Shown in pieces: positions 1-8,562 of a stretch of 64,000 nucleotides of DNA. Below the pieces are notes generated by a model. That model searched no databases, was not told the origin of the DNA, and saw nothing but the letters and a program-made list of their open reading frames with translations. Location: positions 2,932,501 through 2,996,500 of the forward strand of contig NZ_CP019388.1 of the NCBI RefSeq assembly GCF_001971725.1, in the 5' to 3' direction. Position 1 is the stretch's first letter. Each line of letters starts with the position of its first letter. Source of the stretch: Winogradskyella sp. J14-2 (GTDB taxonomy: Bacteria; Bacteroidota; Bacteroidia; Flavobacteriales; Flavobacteriaceae). The position numbers and the translations under genes are program-made.

Positions 1-494
1 TTTTGTTTGTAATCTTTATAAAGTTGGTTGAATAATTTTTTGGTGTCGTTAGTGTAGTAGAAGTCTATTTCGTTACCACCATCGTTTATAAATTCTTCTT
101 TTTTCTCCTCTAAAAGCTCACTGAATTTAGCATTAAATTCGGCTTTAATTTCATTGACTTGCTTTGAGATGGTCTGAATTTTGTGATGTTTTAAAAGTCT
201 GTTTAATTCTTCAGCTAAATCTTGCATAGACATAGCATGGTAATCTTTTTCTTCGACATCATGACGCTCTGCATTTGAGTCGTCTTCTGCGTCCTCTGCA
301 TTAGAAGCTTCAATTTCTGAATGTGCATCAGCGTCTACCTTAGGTTCATTGTTAGGAGCTTTAGTAGTTTCATTTTCATTTTTCACATCAGTATGTTCTT
401 CAACTTGTGGTGTTGATTCTTCTTGCGGAGCAGTGTTTTGTAACTCTACTTCTTTTTTTCCGTCTGCATCTTGCAGGTTATCATTCTCAGACAT
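1..494 (-). CDS. DUF349 domain protein, N-terminal part (runs off left edge)
   Basis: Start ATG is at 492-494 on the minus strand and about 164 codons are visible before the window edge; the stop is missing. The first about 75 residues are a low-complexity acidic Glu/Asp/Asn-rich tail. A charged helical segment follows (around 'MQDLAEELNRLLKHHKIQ') and then 'EFNAKFSELLEEKKEEFI', which matches the N-terminal arrangement of flavobacterial DUF349 proteins. Those are usually about 600 residues with repeated helical DUF349 units further on, which are not in this window. The molecular function of the family is unknown. It has its own upstream promoter-like sequence and is separated from aroE by a heptamer repeat. 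Identification rests on the recognisable N-terminus only. Confidence 0.75.
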   Translation of the reverse strand, partial: MSENDNLQDADGKKEVELQNTAPQEESTPQVEEHTDVKNENETTKAPNNEPKVDADAHSEIEASNAEDAEDDSNAERHDVEEKDYHAMSMQDLAEELNRLLKHHKIQTISKQVNEIKAEFNAKFSELLEEKKEEFINDGGNEIDFYYTNDTKKLFNQLYKDYKQ

Positions 495-517
495 ATGTCG
501 AAATATTTGTTAAGGGT

Positions 518-547
518 TAAAGATACTAACAACGTGTTGAATTACAA
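518..547 (-). promoter_or_regulatory. Bacteroidota-type promoter before the DUF349 gene
   Basis: On the minus strand a TTG (545-547) is followed after exactly 19 bases by TATCTTTA (518-525). This fits the Bacteroidota consensus TTG-N19-TAnnTTTG except for the last base. It lies about 24 bases before the ATG at 494, a suitable distance. Confidence 0.5.
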
Positions 548-668
548 AGGAAATAAAGTGGTGAAGTTTATTTGTGTAATTGTTTAATCGTTGATGTGTT
601 TATTTATTTAATCGTTGGCTAAAAAGAATGTTGAAGGCTTTGAATAAAAGTTTATTCGAATTTAGTTT

Positions 669-724
669 CACCAATCACCAATCACCAATCACCAATCACC
701 AATCACTAATCACTACTCACTACT
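669..724. repeat. Heptamer tandem repeat (CACCAAT)n over the aroE stop
   Basis: Five perfect copies of CACCAAT (669-703) are followed by the degenerate copies CACTAAT, CACTACT and CACTACT, giving eight 7-base units. The last unit contains the aroE stop codon (720-722, read TAG on the minus strand), so the array sits exactly at the 3' end of that gene. A 61-codon plus-strand frame across it translates only the repeat and is not a gene. Confidence 0.9.
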
Positions 725-1475
725 TATTCCAGATTTCCCAAGATTTTTCAGCTTGGAGCTTTAGCATGTCTAAGCCATTTATTGTTGTAGCTCCTTTTAT
801 CTTTCCGCAATAAAGGAATTTAGTTTCTTCAGGATTATAGATAAGATCGTATAAAATATGGTTGTCTGTTATGCCATCGTAAGGCATGTCAGGACATTCG
901 TTTATATTAGGAAATGTTCCTAAAGGTGTACAGTTTATAATGATTTGAAATGACCTAATGATGTCTTCAGTCAATTCAGAATAGATATAGTTAGCGCTTT
1001 CTCTTTTGATGCGTGATACATAATGATATTCAATACCAAGTTTCTTCAATGCATGCGCAATGGCTTTAGAAGCTCCACCTGTACCCAGAATTAAGGCACG
1101 TTTATGATGTTTTTTTAAATGTGGACTTAATGAATTTTTGAAGCCATAGTAATCGGTATTATAACCAATTAGCTTACCTTTTTTAAATTTTATAGTGTTA
1201 ACGGCACCTATTTTTTTGGCACGTTTATTCAATTTGTCTAGTAGCGGAATCACTTCTTCTTTGTAAGGAATGGTAACGTTAAGACCTTTTAAGTTTGAAG
1301 TATTTTCAATAATGTCCTTTAGTTTGTCAATTGATTCTAAATCAAAATTCACATACGTATGCGGTAAGCCCTCGTTTGAAAATTTGTCTCCAAAATACCC
1401 TCTTGAAAACGAATAGGAGATGTTTTTTCCTACCAGTCCGAATTTAAGCTTTAATTTGTCTTGTGCGTTGTCCAT
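720..1475 (-). CDS. aroE: Shikimate dehydrogenase
   Basis: Reduces 3-dehydroshikimate to shikimate with NADPH in aromatic amino acid synthesis (cytoplasm). The 251-residue protein shows the substrate-binding 'SYS' motif at residues 20-22, the conserved 'NVTIPYK' with catalytic Lys72, 'GAVNT' around Asn93, 'YNTDYYG' with Asp108, and a 'GTGGASKA' nucleotide loop at about 131-138. It is slightly shorter than the E. coli enzyme (272 aa), as is normal for Bacteroidota. The chosen ATG lies inside the 3' end of the DUF368 gene upstream (32-base overlap), indicating cotranscription. The stop codon falls in a heptamer repeat. Confidence 0.93.
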   Translation of the reverse strand: MDNAQDKLKLKFGLVGKNISYSFSRGYFGDKFSNEGLPHTYVNFDLESIDKLKDIIENTSNLKGLNVTIPYKEEVIPLLDKLNKRAKKIGAVNTIKFKKGKLIGYNTDYYGFKNSLSPHLKKHHKRALILGTGGASKAIAHALKKLGIEYHYVSRIKRESANYIYSELTEDIIRSFQIIINCTPLGTFPNINECPDMPYDGITDNHILYDLIYNPEETKFLYCGKIKGATTINGLDMLKLQAEKSWEIWNK

Positions 1476-2463
1476 ACCATTCTAATCCCAAAACAATGAG
1501 AATTCCCAGGCCAATATACGCAATTGCAATATAAGTTTCGGTCGTAGCTTCAGGGAAAAAACGCTTGTAATTTGCAATGACTTGTTTACCAGTAGAATCT
1601 AAAATGTAACTGCCATCCATGTTGGTTTTATAGACAGTTTCTTTCCATGGCCAAACTACGCCGAGCGACCCAATAATAAATCCAACAATAGTAGCCAGCG
1701 TAATATTTTTGTAATGGTGTAAAATGTAGTTTAAAACGTGCGAAAAGGTCACCAAACCTGTTACAGAGCCGAGCGTAAATATACCAAGCACTTTAAGCAT
1801 TCTAATTCGAGCTTCATTTTTAATAAACTCAAAATTACCAGTAAAAATGTCTGAAAGCGTATCGTAAAGGGCATTAACAGAATCCACTAGAAGAAGGACA
1901 TAATTTCCCAGTAGAATTAAAATGAACGAACCTGAAAATCCAGGAAGCGTCATACCAGAGACGCTAATAATACCGCAGAAAAACACAAACCATAAGTTGT
2001 CATTTTCTTTTGCAGGATCTAAAAAACTAATGCTTATACCAACAACTGCACCAAGAATCAATGCTATAATGGTTTTGCTGTTCCACGCTTTAAAATCTTT
2101 ACTTATGTAATAGATAGAACCAAGTATCATACCAAAAAAAGCGCTCCAAACATAAAGTTGAAAGTTAACGATGAGGTAATCGAGTATTTTAGAAACACTA
2201 AAATAGCTCACCACCATTCCTAAGAATAAAAGCCCTAAAAATTTTCCGTTTATGTATTGATAAAAACTTTTAAAACGCCCATTAAAAAGTAGTTTAAATG
2301 CGGTCTTATTAACGCGCTGAAGTGAGTAAATAAACTCTTCGTAAAAACCTGCCACAAAAGCTACGACACCACCAGAAACACCTGGAACTTTGTTAGCAGC
2401 TCCCATTGCCAGTCCTTTAATGACCAAAAAAATACGATCCTTAAAAGTTCTGGTGCTTTGCAT
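1444..2463 (-). CDS. DUF368 multi-pass membrane protein (second of tandem pair)
   Basis: A 339-residue protein with about eight to ten hydrophobic segments and the DUF368 N-terminal signature 'KGLAMGAANKVPGVSGG', followed by 'FYEEFIYSL'. An internal Gly/Pro-rich repeat of the same type ('LPGFSGSFILILLGNY') suggests two related halves. The family is a predicted inner-membrane transporter; some members have been linked to export or flipping of polyprenyl phosphate lipids (established for DUF368/PopT-type proteins), but the substrate here is inferred only. Its ATG (2461-2463) shares one base with the TAA of the upstream paralogue (TAATG), so translation is probably coupled. Confidence 0.85.
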   Translation of the reverse strand: MQSTRTFKDRIFLVIKGLAMGAANKVPGVSGGVVAFVAGFYEEFIYSLQRVNKTAFKLLFNGRFKSFYQYINGKFLGLLFLGMVVSYFSVSKILDYLIVNFQLYVWSAFFGMILGSIYYISKDFKAWNSKTIIALILGAVVGISISFLDPAKENDNLWFVFFCGIISVSGMTLPGFSGSFILILLGNYVLLLVDSVNALYDTLSDIFTGNFEFIKNEARIRMLKVLGIFTLGSVTGLVTFSHVLNYILHHYKNITLATIVGFIIGSLGVVWPWKETVYKTNMDGSYILDSTGKQVIANYKRFFPEATTETYIAIAYIGLGILIVLGLEWYGQRTRQIKA

Positions 2464-3431
2464 TAGACTTTGTTTTTTTGATCTCCTAAACGCTCTAGAA
2501 TTAAAATTGTTACAAAGCCAATAACAATAAAAATAATAGCTAAAAGCATTTGGTTATCGCTTTCATAAGCTGAAGGTAAGATGCTCTGGTCTAAGAGTGT
2601 CACTACTTCTCCATCAGAATTAACTCTGGTTTTTAAAACTTTTTTCCAGGGCCATATTTTGTTAAGAGAGCCAATCATAAAACCCGTTAATATAGCAAGG
2701 GTCAGATTTTTTTTGTGTTTAAACATCCAGTTAAGCGCCTTTGAAAACACTTTCAACCCAACAACTGCGCCAACAGCAAGTAAAACAAACTTTAGTAAAG
2801 CGTCTTTAAATAATTCCATGTTACCATTAAGTAGTCCATCTCGTAAATTGTTTATGGTATCAATAGCTGTTTGATAAGCTCCAAGAATTAAAAGGATAAA
2901 TGCACCTGAAACTCCTGGTAAAATCATAGCGATAATGGCAATAAATCCGCAGAATAATAAATAAAATGGACTGTCTGGAGATGCAAATGGTTCTGCCAAT
3001 GTTATATAGTAGGAAAGAGCAGAAGTTGCTATTATGGCTATAATTATTTTTGGCGACCAACCTTTTATTTGCTTGGCGATGTAGACTATACTTGCTAAAA
3101 CCAACCCAAAAAAGAACGACCATAACAATACAGGCTCGTTGTGTAAAAGCCATTTTATAAGTTTTGCCAACGATAAAATACTAATAGCAACTCCAGAAAA
3201 TAATGCCAAAAGGAATGAGCCATTGATAGATTTCCAAGCCGCTTTAAAACCTTGTTGTTTCCATACTTTAAAAACACCGAGATTTACTTTGTCGATGCTT
3301 TCAATAAGTTCTTCGTAAATACCAGATATAAAAGCTATAGTGCCGCCAGAAACACCTGGGACAACATCCGCAGCACCCATGGCTACACCTTTAAAAGCGA
3401 TAATAAGATAGTCTAAAAAACGTCTTTGCAT
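2463..3431 (-). CDS. DUF368 multi-pass membrane protein (first of tandem pair)
   Basis: 322 residues, paralogous to the next gene downstream: both start 'KGxAMGAAxxVPGVSGG' and both carry the second motif, here 'LPGVSGAFILLILGAY'. The hydrophobic profile is that of a polytopic inner-membrane protein. It follows the TPR gene by 36 bases and overlaps the second DUF368 gene by one base, so a TPR-DUF368-DUF368-aroE operon is likely. The adjacency suggests the two copies may form a heteromer or have divided substrates; nothing in the sequence decides this. Family assignment is firm, function inferred. Confidence 0.85.
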   Translation of the reverse strand: MQRRFLDYLIIAFKGVAMGAADVVPGVSGGTIAFISGIYEELIESIDKVNLGVFKVWKQQGFKAAWKSINGSFLLALFSGVAISILSLAKLIKWLLHNEPVLLWSFFFGLVLASIVYIAKQIKGWSPKIIIAIIATSALSYYITLAEPFASPDSPFYLLFCGFIAIIAMILPGVSGAFILLILGAYQTAIDTINNLRDGLLNGNMELFKDALLKFVLLAVGAVVGLKVFSKALNWMFKHKKNLTLAILTGFMIGSLNKIWPWKKVLKTRVNSDGEVVTLLDQSILPSAYESDNQMLLAIIFIVIGFVTILILERLGDQKNKV

Positions 3432-3467
3432 TTCTTTTTTATAAGAGGTGCTAAGGTATGGATTTTT

Positions 3468-4874
3468 TTAGTCTATCGTCTTCTTTGCTTGCGAAATTAT
3501 GGCCTTTACCATTGGTCTATGCGCAAGCATAGGAAAGAGTTCCGTAATGATAAAACAATAATCTATATTAAGTCTCAATGCGTTTTTTAAATGAAAACGT
3601 CCTTCTTCAGTTTGGTATACCATAAAATACAATCCACCAAGTCTGTATTCTATCTCAGGATTTTCAGGATAAAACTCAGCAGCTTGAAGAAGGTTGTAAA
3701 TTGAAGCATCATATTCACCTAAAGCCAATAGAATGTCTGAGCGATCTAACCAAGTATCAAGTTCGTAGTTACCAAGTTCTAAAGTGCGCTTATATCCTAT
3801 TTCGGCTTCTTCGAGAAAATTTAACCGCTTGTTAATAGTAGCATAGAGTTTCCAGTATAGTACGTTTTCACCATCGATATTTACGGCTTTTTTTATAAAT
3901 TTTAACGCTTTATTGTAGTCTAGGCGTTTCATGTAGAATTTGGTAATGGCTATCCAGCCTTTATCTAATAAGGCATCATCTTCAATGGTTTTGTTAAAAA
4001 ACTGTACGGCCAAATCGTCTTTGCCAAGTTTTTCATAACAATACCCTATTCTTAACAAAGCAAACGATGTGGGTTCATCTAGCGCTAAGGTTACCTTGTA
4101 ATTTTCTATAGCTTCTTCATATTGTTTTAGTTTTTCTAAAACTTTTCCTTTTTCAATATAAGCACCAACAAAAGTATCATCAGAGATAATTGCAAAATCA
4201 AAGGCAGCATTAGCTTTTGCATAATCCTTTATGGTGAAATACTGACGTCCTAACTGATGCCAAGCTACTTCACAATAAGGGTTTGAGTCTAAAAAGTTAT
4301 TAAGGTAGCTTATGGCTTCTTCATTCTGGTCTAAAAAATCATAACAGTAAACAATGTTGTGCAGTGCTGAATAGTCTGAAGTGTCGCTTTCTAAACACTT
4401 TTTAAAATAAATGACAGCATTTTCGAACTGGTCTAGGAACAGGTATTCCATACCTATTAAGGCATACAAATCAGAGTCATCTTCAGGTGTAGAAGAAATA
4501 TCTATCGCAATTAGAAGCGTGTTTATTGCTTTTTCGTGTTGATCTTGCTTAGACAGTACATTGGCTTTCTGAATGTAGATTTCTTCGTTGTTAGGTTCAA
4601 TATCATGAAGCATGTCTAAAATTTCGTCTGCTTCGGTAAATTTGTTCTCTATAACCAGAATTTCAACCTGAAATAGCCTAAGATTTATTGATGCTGGGTG
4701 TTGTTCTAATCCGAGTTTAATAGCGCGCTTTGCTAAAGCAATTTTTCCGTTTTCGAGATAATGGTGGATGATGTTTTCAAATTCATCTGAATCAAAAAAC
4801 AAAATATCATTTGTTTTTAACATGGATTCAAATCTTGTAAGCGGATAGTTTTCGTCTTCGTGACTATAATTCAT
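3468..4874 (-). CDS. Tetratricopeptide repeat protein
   Basis: A 468-residue protein made almost wholly of TPR-type helix pairs from about residue 35 on (for example 'KAINTLLIAIDI', 'NAVIYFKKCLESD', 'EAIENYKVTLALD', each spaced about 34 residues). There is no signal peptide or membrane segment, so it is probably a cytoplasmic scaffold. It is first in a run of minus-strand genes leading to the two DUF368 proteins and aroE. The exact partner is unknown. It resembles TPR proteins widespread in Flavobacteriaceae. Confidence 0.85.
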   Translation of the reverse strand: MNYSHEDENYPLTRFESMLKTNDILFFDSDEFENIIHHYLENGKIALAKRAIKLGLEQHPASINLRLFQVEILVIENKFTEADEILDMLHDIEPNNEEIYIQKANVLSKQDQHEKAINTLLIAIDISSTPEDDSDLYALIGMEYLFLDQFENAVIYFKKCLESDTSDYSALHNIVYCYDFLDQNEEAISYLNNFLDSNPYCEVAWHQLGRQYFTIKDYAKANAAFDFAIISDDTFVGAYIEKGKVLEKLKQYEEAIENYKVTLALDEPTSFALLRIGYCYEKLGKDDLAVQFFNKTIEDDALLDKGWIAITKFYMKRLDYNKALKFIKKAVNIDGENVLYWKLYATINKRLNFLEEAEIGYKRTLELGNYELDTWLDRSDILLALGEYDASIYNLLQAAEFYPENPEIEYRLGGLYFMVYQTEEGRFHLKNALRLNIDYCFIITELFPMLAHRPMVKAIISQAKKTID

Positions 4875-5031
4875 AAGCGGTTTTAAGATTCACTAATCTA
4901 AATTACAGTTATCATCAAATGTTAGAGGTTTTTTGCGTTTTTGTTTTTAACAAATTAATTAACATTGATTTAAACTTTGATTAAAGCTTGTTTTTGGTTG
5001 TTAGTCAGTTAATTAAAATAAAAGGAAAGGA

Positions 5032-6207
5032 TTAAATACTGTCTAATATTGAAGTTATTATTTTACAACCTTTAATAATTTCCTCGTTAGAAATGGTGAG
5101 TGGAGGTGTAATTCTTATGGCATTGGGCTCAAAAAGTAGCCAAAATAAGATTAAGCCTTTCTTTTGAGCTTTGAGAATGACTTGATTGGTTATTTCAGAA
5201 TTTTCTACAATAGCAGCGAGCATTAATCCTTTTCCTCTAATTTCTTTTATATGTTTATGTTTAAGATATTGCCTAATTAATTTTTCTTTTTTGAGTGTGT
5301 CTTCAATAAGATTAGACTCTGTTATTTCTTTTAAAGTGGCTAGGGCTGCTGCTGCAATTACAGGATTGCCTCCAAAGGTGGTTATGTGACCTAGTTTTGG
5401 TTTATCGCTTAGTGATAGCATCATATCTCTAGATGCGGTAAACGCACCGATAGGCAAACCTCCACCTAAACCTTTGCCTGTAACTACAATATCTGGTTGG
5501 CAATTGTAGTTTTCAAAGCCAAATAGTTTACCAGTTCTTCCAATTCCTGGTTGAATTTCATCTAATATAAAAACAGCACCAACGTCATTACAGCGCTGTT
5601 GTACTTTTTGAAGGTAGTCATTCTGTGGCTCGATAAAACCTGCACCACCTTGTATGGTTTCTAAAATGACGGCAGCTGTATTATTGGTGATTTTTTGGAG
5701 ACACCAATCGCAATTAAAAGCAATATGGTTAACCTCTGGAATCAACGGCAGAAAAGGGGTTTTACGTTCTTCATAATCCATAAGACTCAAAGAGCCCATT
5801 GTATTGCCGTGATAGGAGTTTTTAGCAGCTATGATTTCTGCTCTACCAGTGTAACGCCTAGCCAACTTAAGGCTACCCTCTATGGCTTCTGTGCCCGAAT
5901 TAACCAAATAGGTGGTTTTTAAGGGGTCTGGTAAATGCTTGGCCAAAAGCTTAGCAAGTTCTATTGCTGGCTCTTGTATATATTCGCCATAAACCATGAC
6001 ATGAAGATACTTGTCTAATTGTTGTTTAACGGCATTAACTACCTTTGGGTGAGAGTGACCTAATGAACAAGCCGAAACGCCAGCAACAAAATCTAAGTAG
6101 GCTTTTCCTTTTTTATCAAAAATATAAGAACCCTTGGCATGGCCAACTTCCATGGCTAACGGATGCGGTGTTGTTTGTGCTTGGTATTTAAAAAAATCGG
6201 CTTGCAA
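5032..6207 (-). CDS. Class III PLP aminotransferase (acetylornithine/ornithine type)
   Basis: A fold-type I, class III aminotransferase of 391 residues. Visible motifs: 'NSGTEAIEGSLKLARR' near 103-118, the cofactor-binding Asp216 in 'ILDEIQPGIGRTG', and the PLP-lysine region 'TGKGLGGGLPIGA' with Lys245. Family members transfer amino groups from ornithine, acetylornithine or similar omega-amino donors; the exact substrate cannot be read from sequence and no arginine genes are adjacent. Translation appears to start at TTG (6205-6207) placed directly after the TAA of the OstA gene (TAATTG); the first ATG lies at residue 19, inside the conserved N-terminus, so the TTG is preferred. Last gene of the fur-purA operon. 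Confidence 0.85.
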   Translation of the reverse strand: MQADFFKYQAQTTPHPLAMEVGHAKGSYIFDKKGKAYLDFVAGVSACSLGHSHPKVVNAVKQQLDKYLHVMVYGEYIQEPAIELAKLLAKHLPDPLKTTYLVNSGTEAIEGSLKLARRYTGRAEIIAAKNSYHGNTMGSLSLMDYEERKTPFLPLIPEVNHIAFNCDWCLQKITNNTAAVILETIQGGAGFIEPQNDYLQKVQQRCNDVGAVFILDEIQPGIGRTGKLFGFENYNCQPDIVVTGKGLGGGLPIGAFTASRDMMLSLSDKPKLGHITTFGGNPVIAAAALATLKEITESNLIEDTLKKEKLIRQYLKHKHIKEIRGKGLMLAAIVENSEITNQVILKAQKKGLILFWLLFEPNAIRITPPLTISNEEIIKGCKIITSILDSI

Positions 6208-8091
6208 TTAATCTCCCCCTTTTGCTTTCAACTTTTTCTTCTCTTCAGAAACCTGGGCAGGCTTAGGTTTTGGTGACCAATCTGCCTTTGGTTGCATGGT
6301 TTGTTCTTTTTTTGATTTTGTGTTTTCAGAATTTTCGTTATCCTCTTTTTCGGGAAGATTTTGAGCTGCTTTGTTTGGTTTGTTTGGTGTGGCTTTTCCT
6401 GCTTCTTCAATCCGTTCTGCAACGCTGTCATCAATGAAATCTTCGGGTGGAACGTAGTCCTCTAAGCCAGAAATTTTAGGCAATACTAAAGGCGGATCGT
6501 CTTTAAATAAATCCTGGACAGATCCTGGGCGTTCTTCACCACGCCAATCAAAACCTCTTAAACGTCTTGCGTTTCTCGGAAAATCGGGTTCTGGAAAAAT
6601 ATTGCCATCAATCTGATTGATAAATCTCACTTCTTCTATGGCTTGTTCTACAATCTGAATATTAATACTGCCAGATTTTGATTTCTGAATACCAATGAGT
6701 TCATTTGTTTCATTGCGCATATACCGAATCGTTTCAGCATTTTTTATAATATCTACATTATAAAGCGCATTGTCTTTAAACAAACCAATAAGCCGCTGAC
6801 CTTTTATTTGATTATAACCATCCTCGCTAATAGTGTCCTTGCTCACTAAAAAGGCATTGTTAAACACTTTTAAAGAGTCTAGTTTTTCAGTTTCTGTATT
6901 AGAAATTAAATGAATGGTATCTCCAGTCATTTGGTTGCCAATGTTCCATAATACTGGCTTACGAGCTGTTGAAAAAGCATCACCAGAGCTAAATCTACTG
7001 AGGTTTATGAGCTCTGTTAAACCTGTTTTGTGGTCTACATGAATAGAATCTGCTTTACCTGCTAGATCACTTTTGTAAAGCCTAGCGTTGTAATAGGCTC
7101 TTGTTATACGATGGTCTTCTTTACCAGTTACCATTAAAGTGTCTGCATGCAAATACACAGAATCTTTTTCTTGTACAGTAATTGCTAAGGCTCGTTTGGT
7201 AATGAAAACAGAATCTTTATCGCGCCAAACTTCGGCATAATGTCCTTTAACAATGCTATTATTTATAGTGTCTGTAACGGTGATATTGTTAGTGGCAGAA
7301 GCAAAACTTTTGTTACGATTAAAATAAATACTATCTCCTTCAATTGTTCGGTTGTCGTAATCTATTTTAGCATTACGTTGAAAATAACCTGTATTGGCAT
7401 TGGTATCATAAAAACCACGTTCTGTATAAATGTTACTTTCTTCACCAACTATGGTTGAAGGCCCAAATAAATAGGCGTGGCCATTATCTGGAAAAAAATC
7501 TAAGCGTTCAGTTTTTAAAGTATAATCCGGATTTACAAGAACAACATCTTTTGTGAATTGATACTTTTTAGCATTCATATAATAGCGACCTATTTGACTG
7601 GTAATGGTACCAGACGAATCTCTTACCACCTTCCCGCTAGTGTCATAATAAGCGAGTTGTCGCGTTCTGTCAAAATAAAGTTTATCTGTTGTTAATACCG
7701 AATTTGGTTCGGTTAATACGACGTCTCCTTTTGCGACGGCAATTTCAGTTTTACCACTATAGTCTATATATTTTGCAACCATAGATATAGAGTCGCCTTG
7801 CTTCATATTTACGTTGCTAAACGCTTCAATATAATCTTGGTCCTGGTAATAAACTGCCTTGTCGCACCATAGATTTACACCTTTATGAATGAAATGCACT
7901 TGTTGGGAATCATCTCTTAGAAAAATTAAAGCTCCATCTTCAATCTCCGGATCAGATGTTGTAATACCAGCATACTCTATGGTAATCTTTTGTTTTTCTT
8001 GTGCAAAGCTACATGCCGAAAGAAAGACTGTTATGATGAAAACTAGATTCTTTATGAGATTCAAAGCTGTATGTTTTTTATAAGATAACAT
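6208..8091 (-). CDS. OstA/LptA-like outer-membrane biogenesis protein
   Basis: 627 residues with an N-terminal hydrophobic signal region ending at a Cys-containing 'LSACSFAQE' (about residues 20-32). A long array of beta-type OstA repeats follows (phrases such as 'ADTLMVTGKEDH' and 'EGDSIYFNRNKSFASATNN'), as in LptA/LptD N-domains that bind lipopolysaccharide in the periplasm. The C-terminal about 80 residues are low-complexity Lys/Pro/Glu/Asn-rich. The role in LPS transport is inferred from the family. It lies 13 bases downstream of a small lipoprotein gene and directly abuts the aminotransferase gene. Much larger than E. coli LptA (185 aa), as usual for Bacteroidota OstA-like proteins. Confidence 0.8.
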   Translation of the reverse strand: MLSYKKHTALNLIKNLVFIITVFLSACSFAQEKQKITIEYAGITTSDPEIEDGALIFLRDDSQQVHFIHKGVNLWCDKAVYYQDQDYIEAFSNVNMKQGDSISMVAKYIDYSGKTEIAVAKGDVVLTEPNSVLTTDKLYFDRTRQLAYYDTSGKVVRDSSGTITSQIGRYYMNAKKYQFTKDVVLVNPDYTLKTERLDFFPDNGHAYLFGPSTIVGEESNIYTERGFYDTNANTGYFQRNAKIDYDNRTIEGDSIYFNRNKSFASATNNITVTDTINNSIVKGHYAEVWRDKDSVFITKRALAITVQEKDSVYLHADTLMVTGKEDHRITRAYYNARLYKSDLAGKADSIHVDHKTGLTELINLSRFSSGDAFSTARKPVLWNIGNQMTGDTIHLISNTETEKLDSLKVFNNAFLVSKDTISEDGYNQIKGQRLIGLFKDNALYNVDIIKNAETIRYMRNETNELIGIQKSKSGSINIQIVEQAIEEVRFINQIDGNIFPEPDFPRNARRLRGFDWRGEERPGSVQDLFKDDPPLVLPKISGLEDYVPPEDFIDDSVAERIEEAGKATPNKPNKAAQNLPEKEDNENSENTKSKKEQTMQPKADWSPKPKPAQVSEEKKKLKAKGGD

Positions 8092-8104
8092 TCATCAATC
8101 AGCT

Positions 8105-8548
8105 TTAGTATGAGTTAACAGTTTTTTTAACGTTGTTTAGCTTATCTTCAAAGTTAATTGAAAACTTTAAATCTTTAGGGACATTCAATTTTTTTCTAAG
8201 TAATTTAAACTGTTCTAATGTATAAAATGGAGCTTTGTCATAGCTACCTTTTCTAATCTCTTCTATATCTATAATATGATAGTAAATTTTATCATTAAAC
8301 CCTTCTGGACGACTTTTAATGATAATAAACTTATCATTATAACCAACTTTTAATATTGTTCTATCTACTAATGTATAAGAAATGTTATGGTCTTTATCAG
8401 AATAGTATAGTTCTGTTTCTTCGTAAGAACCACTTGCAAAAAGCCAAAAGCTGTCTACTAATTCATGTTCAACAAGTCCAACACCAAATAAGCAAGAGGT
8501 TAAATTAAGAAGTAAAAAAAATATAACAATAGCTTTAGACCTTAGCAT
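8105..8548 (-). CDS. Small predicted lipoprotein of unknown function
   Basis: 147 residues. The N-terminus 'MLRSKAIVIFFLLLNLTSC' is a lipoprotein signal with the lipobox ending at Cys19. The rest is a compact alpha/beta domain with 'DKFIIIKSRP' and 'YYHIIDIEEI'; this pattern weakly recalls DUF3997-type proteins, but I do not claim the assignment. It sits between purA (14 bases upstream) and the OstA-like gene (13 bases downstream) on the same strand, so it is probably cotranscribed. No functional residues can be named. Confidence 0.65.
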   Translation of the reverse strand: MLRSKAIVIFFLLLNLTSCLFGVGLVEHELVDSFWLFASGSYEETELYYSDKDHNISYTLVDRTILKVGYNDKFIIIKSRPEGFNDKIYYHIIDIEEIRKGSYDKAPFYTLEQFKLLRKKLNVPKDLKFSINFEDKLNNVKKTVNSY

Positions 8549-8562
8549 GGTTTATTTTACCC

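Noticed and set aside
669..724. Possible CRISPR array
   Set aside because: The units are 7 bases, contiguous and without spacers.
628..813. 61-codon plus-strand reading frame over the heptamer repeat
   Set aside because: Its sequence is only a translation of the tandem repeat and it overlaps aroE on the other strand.
2860..3153. 97-codon minus-strand frame inside the first DUF368 gene
   Set aside because: Lies wholly within a well-supported membrane protein in another frame and shows no family features.
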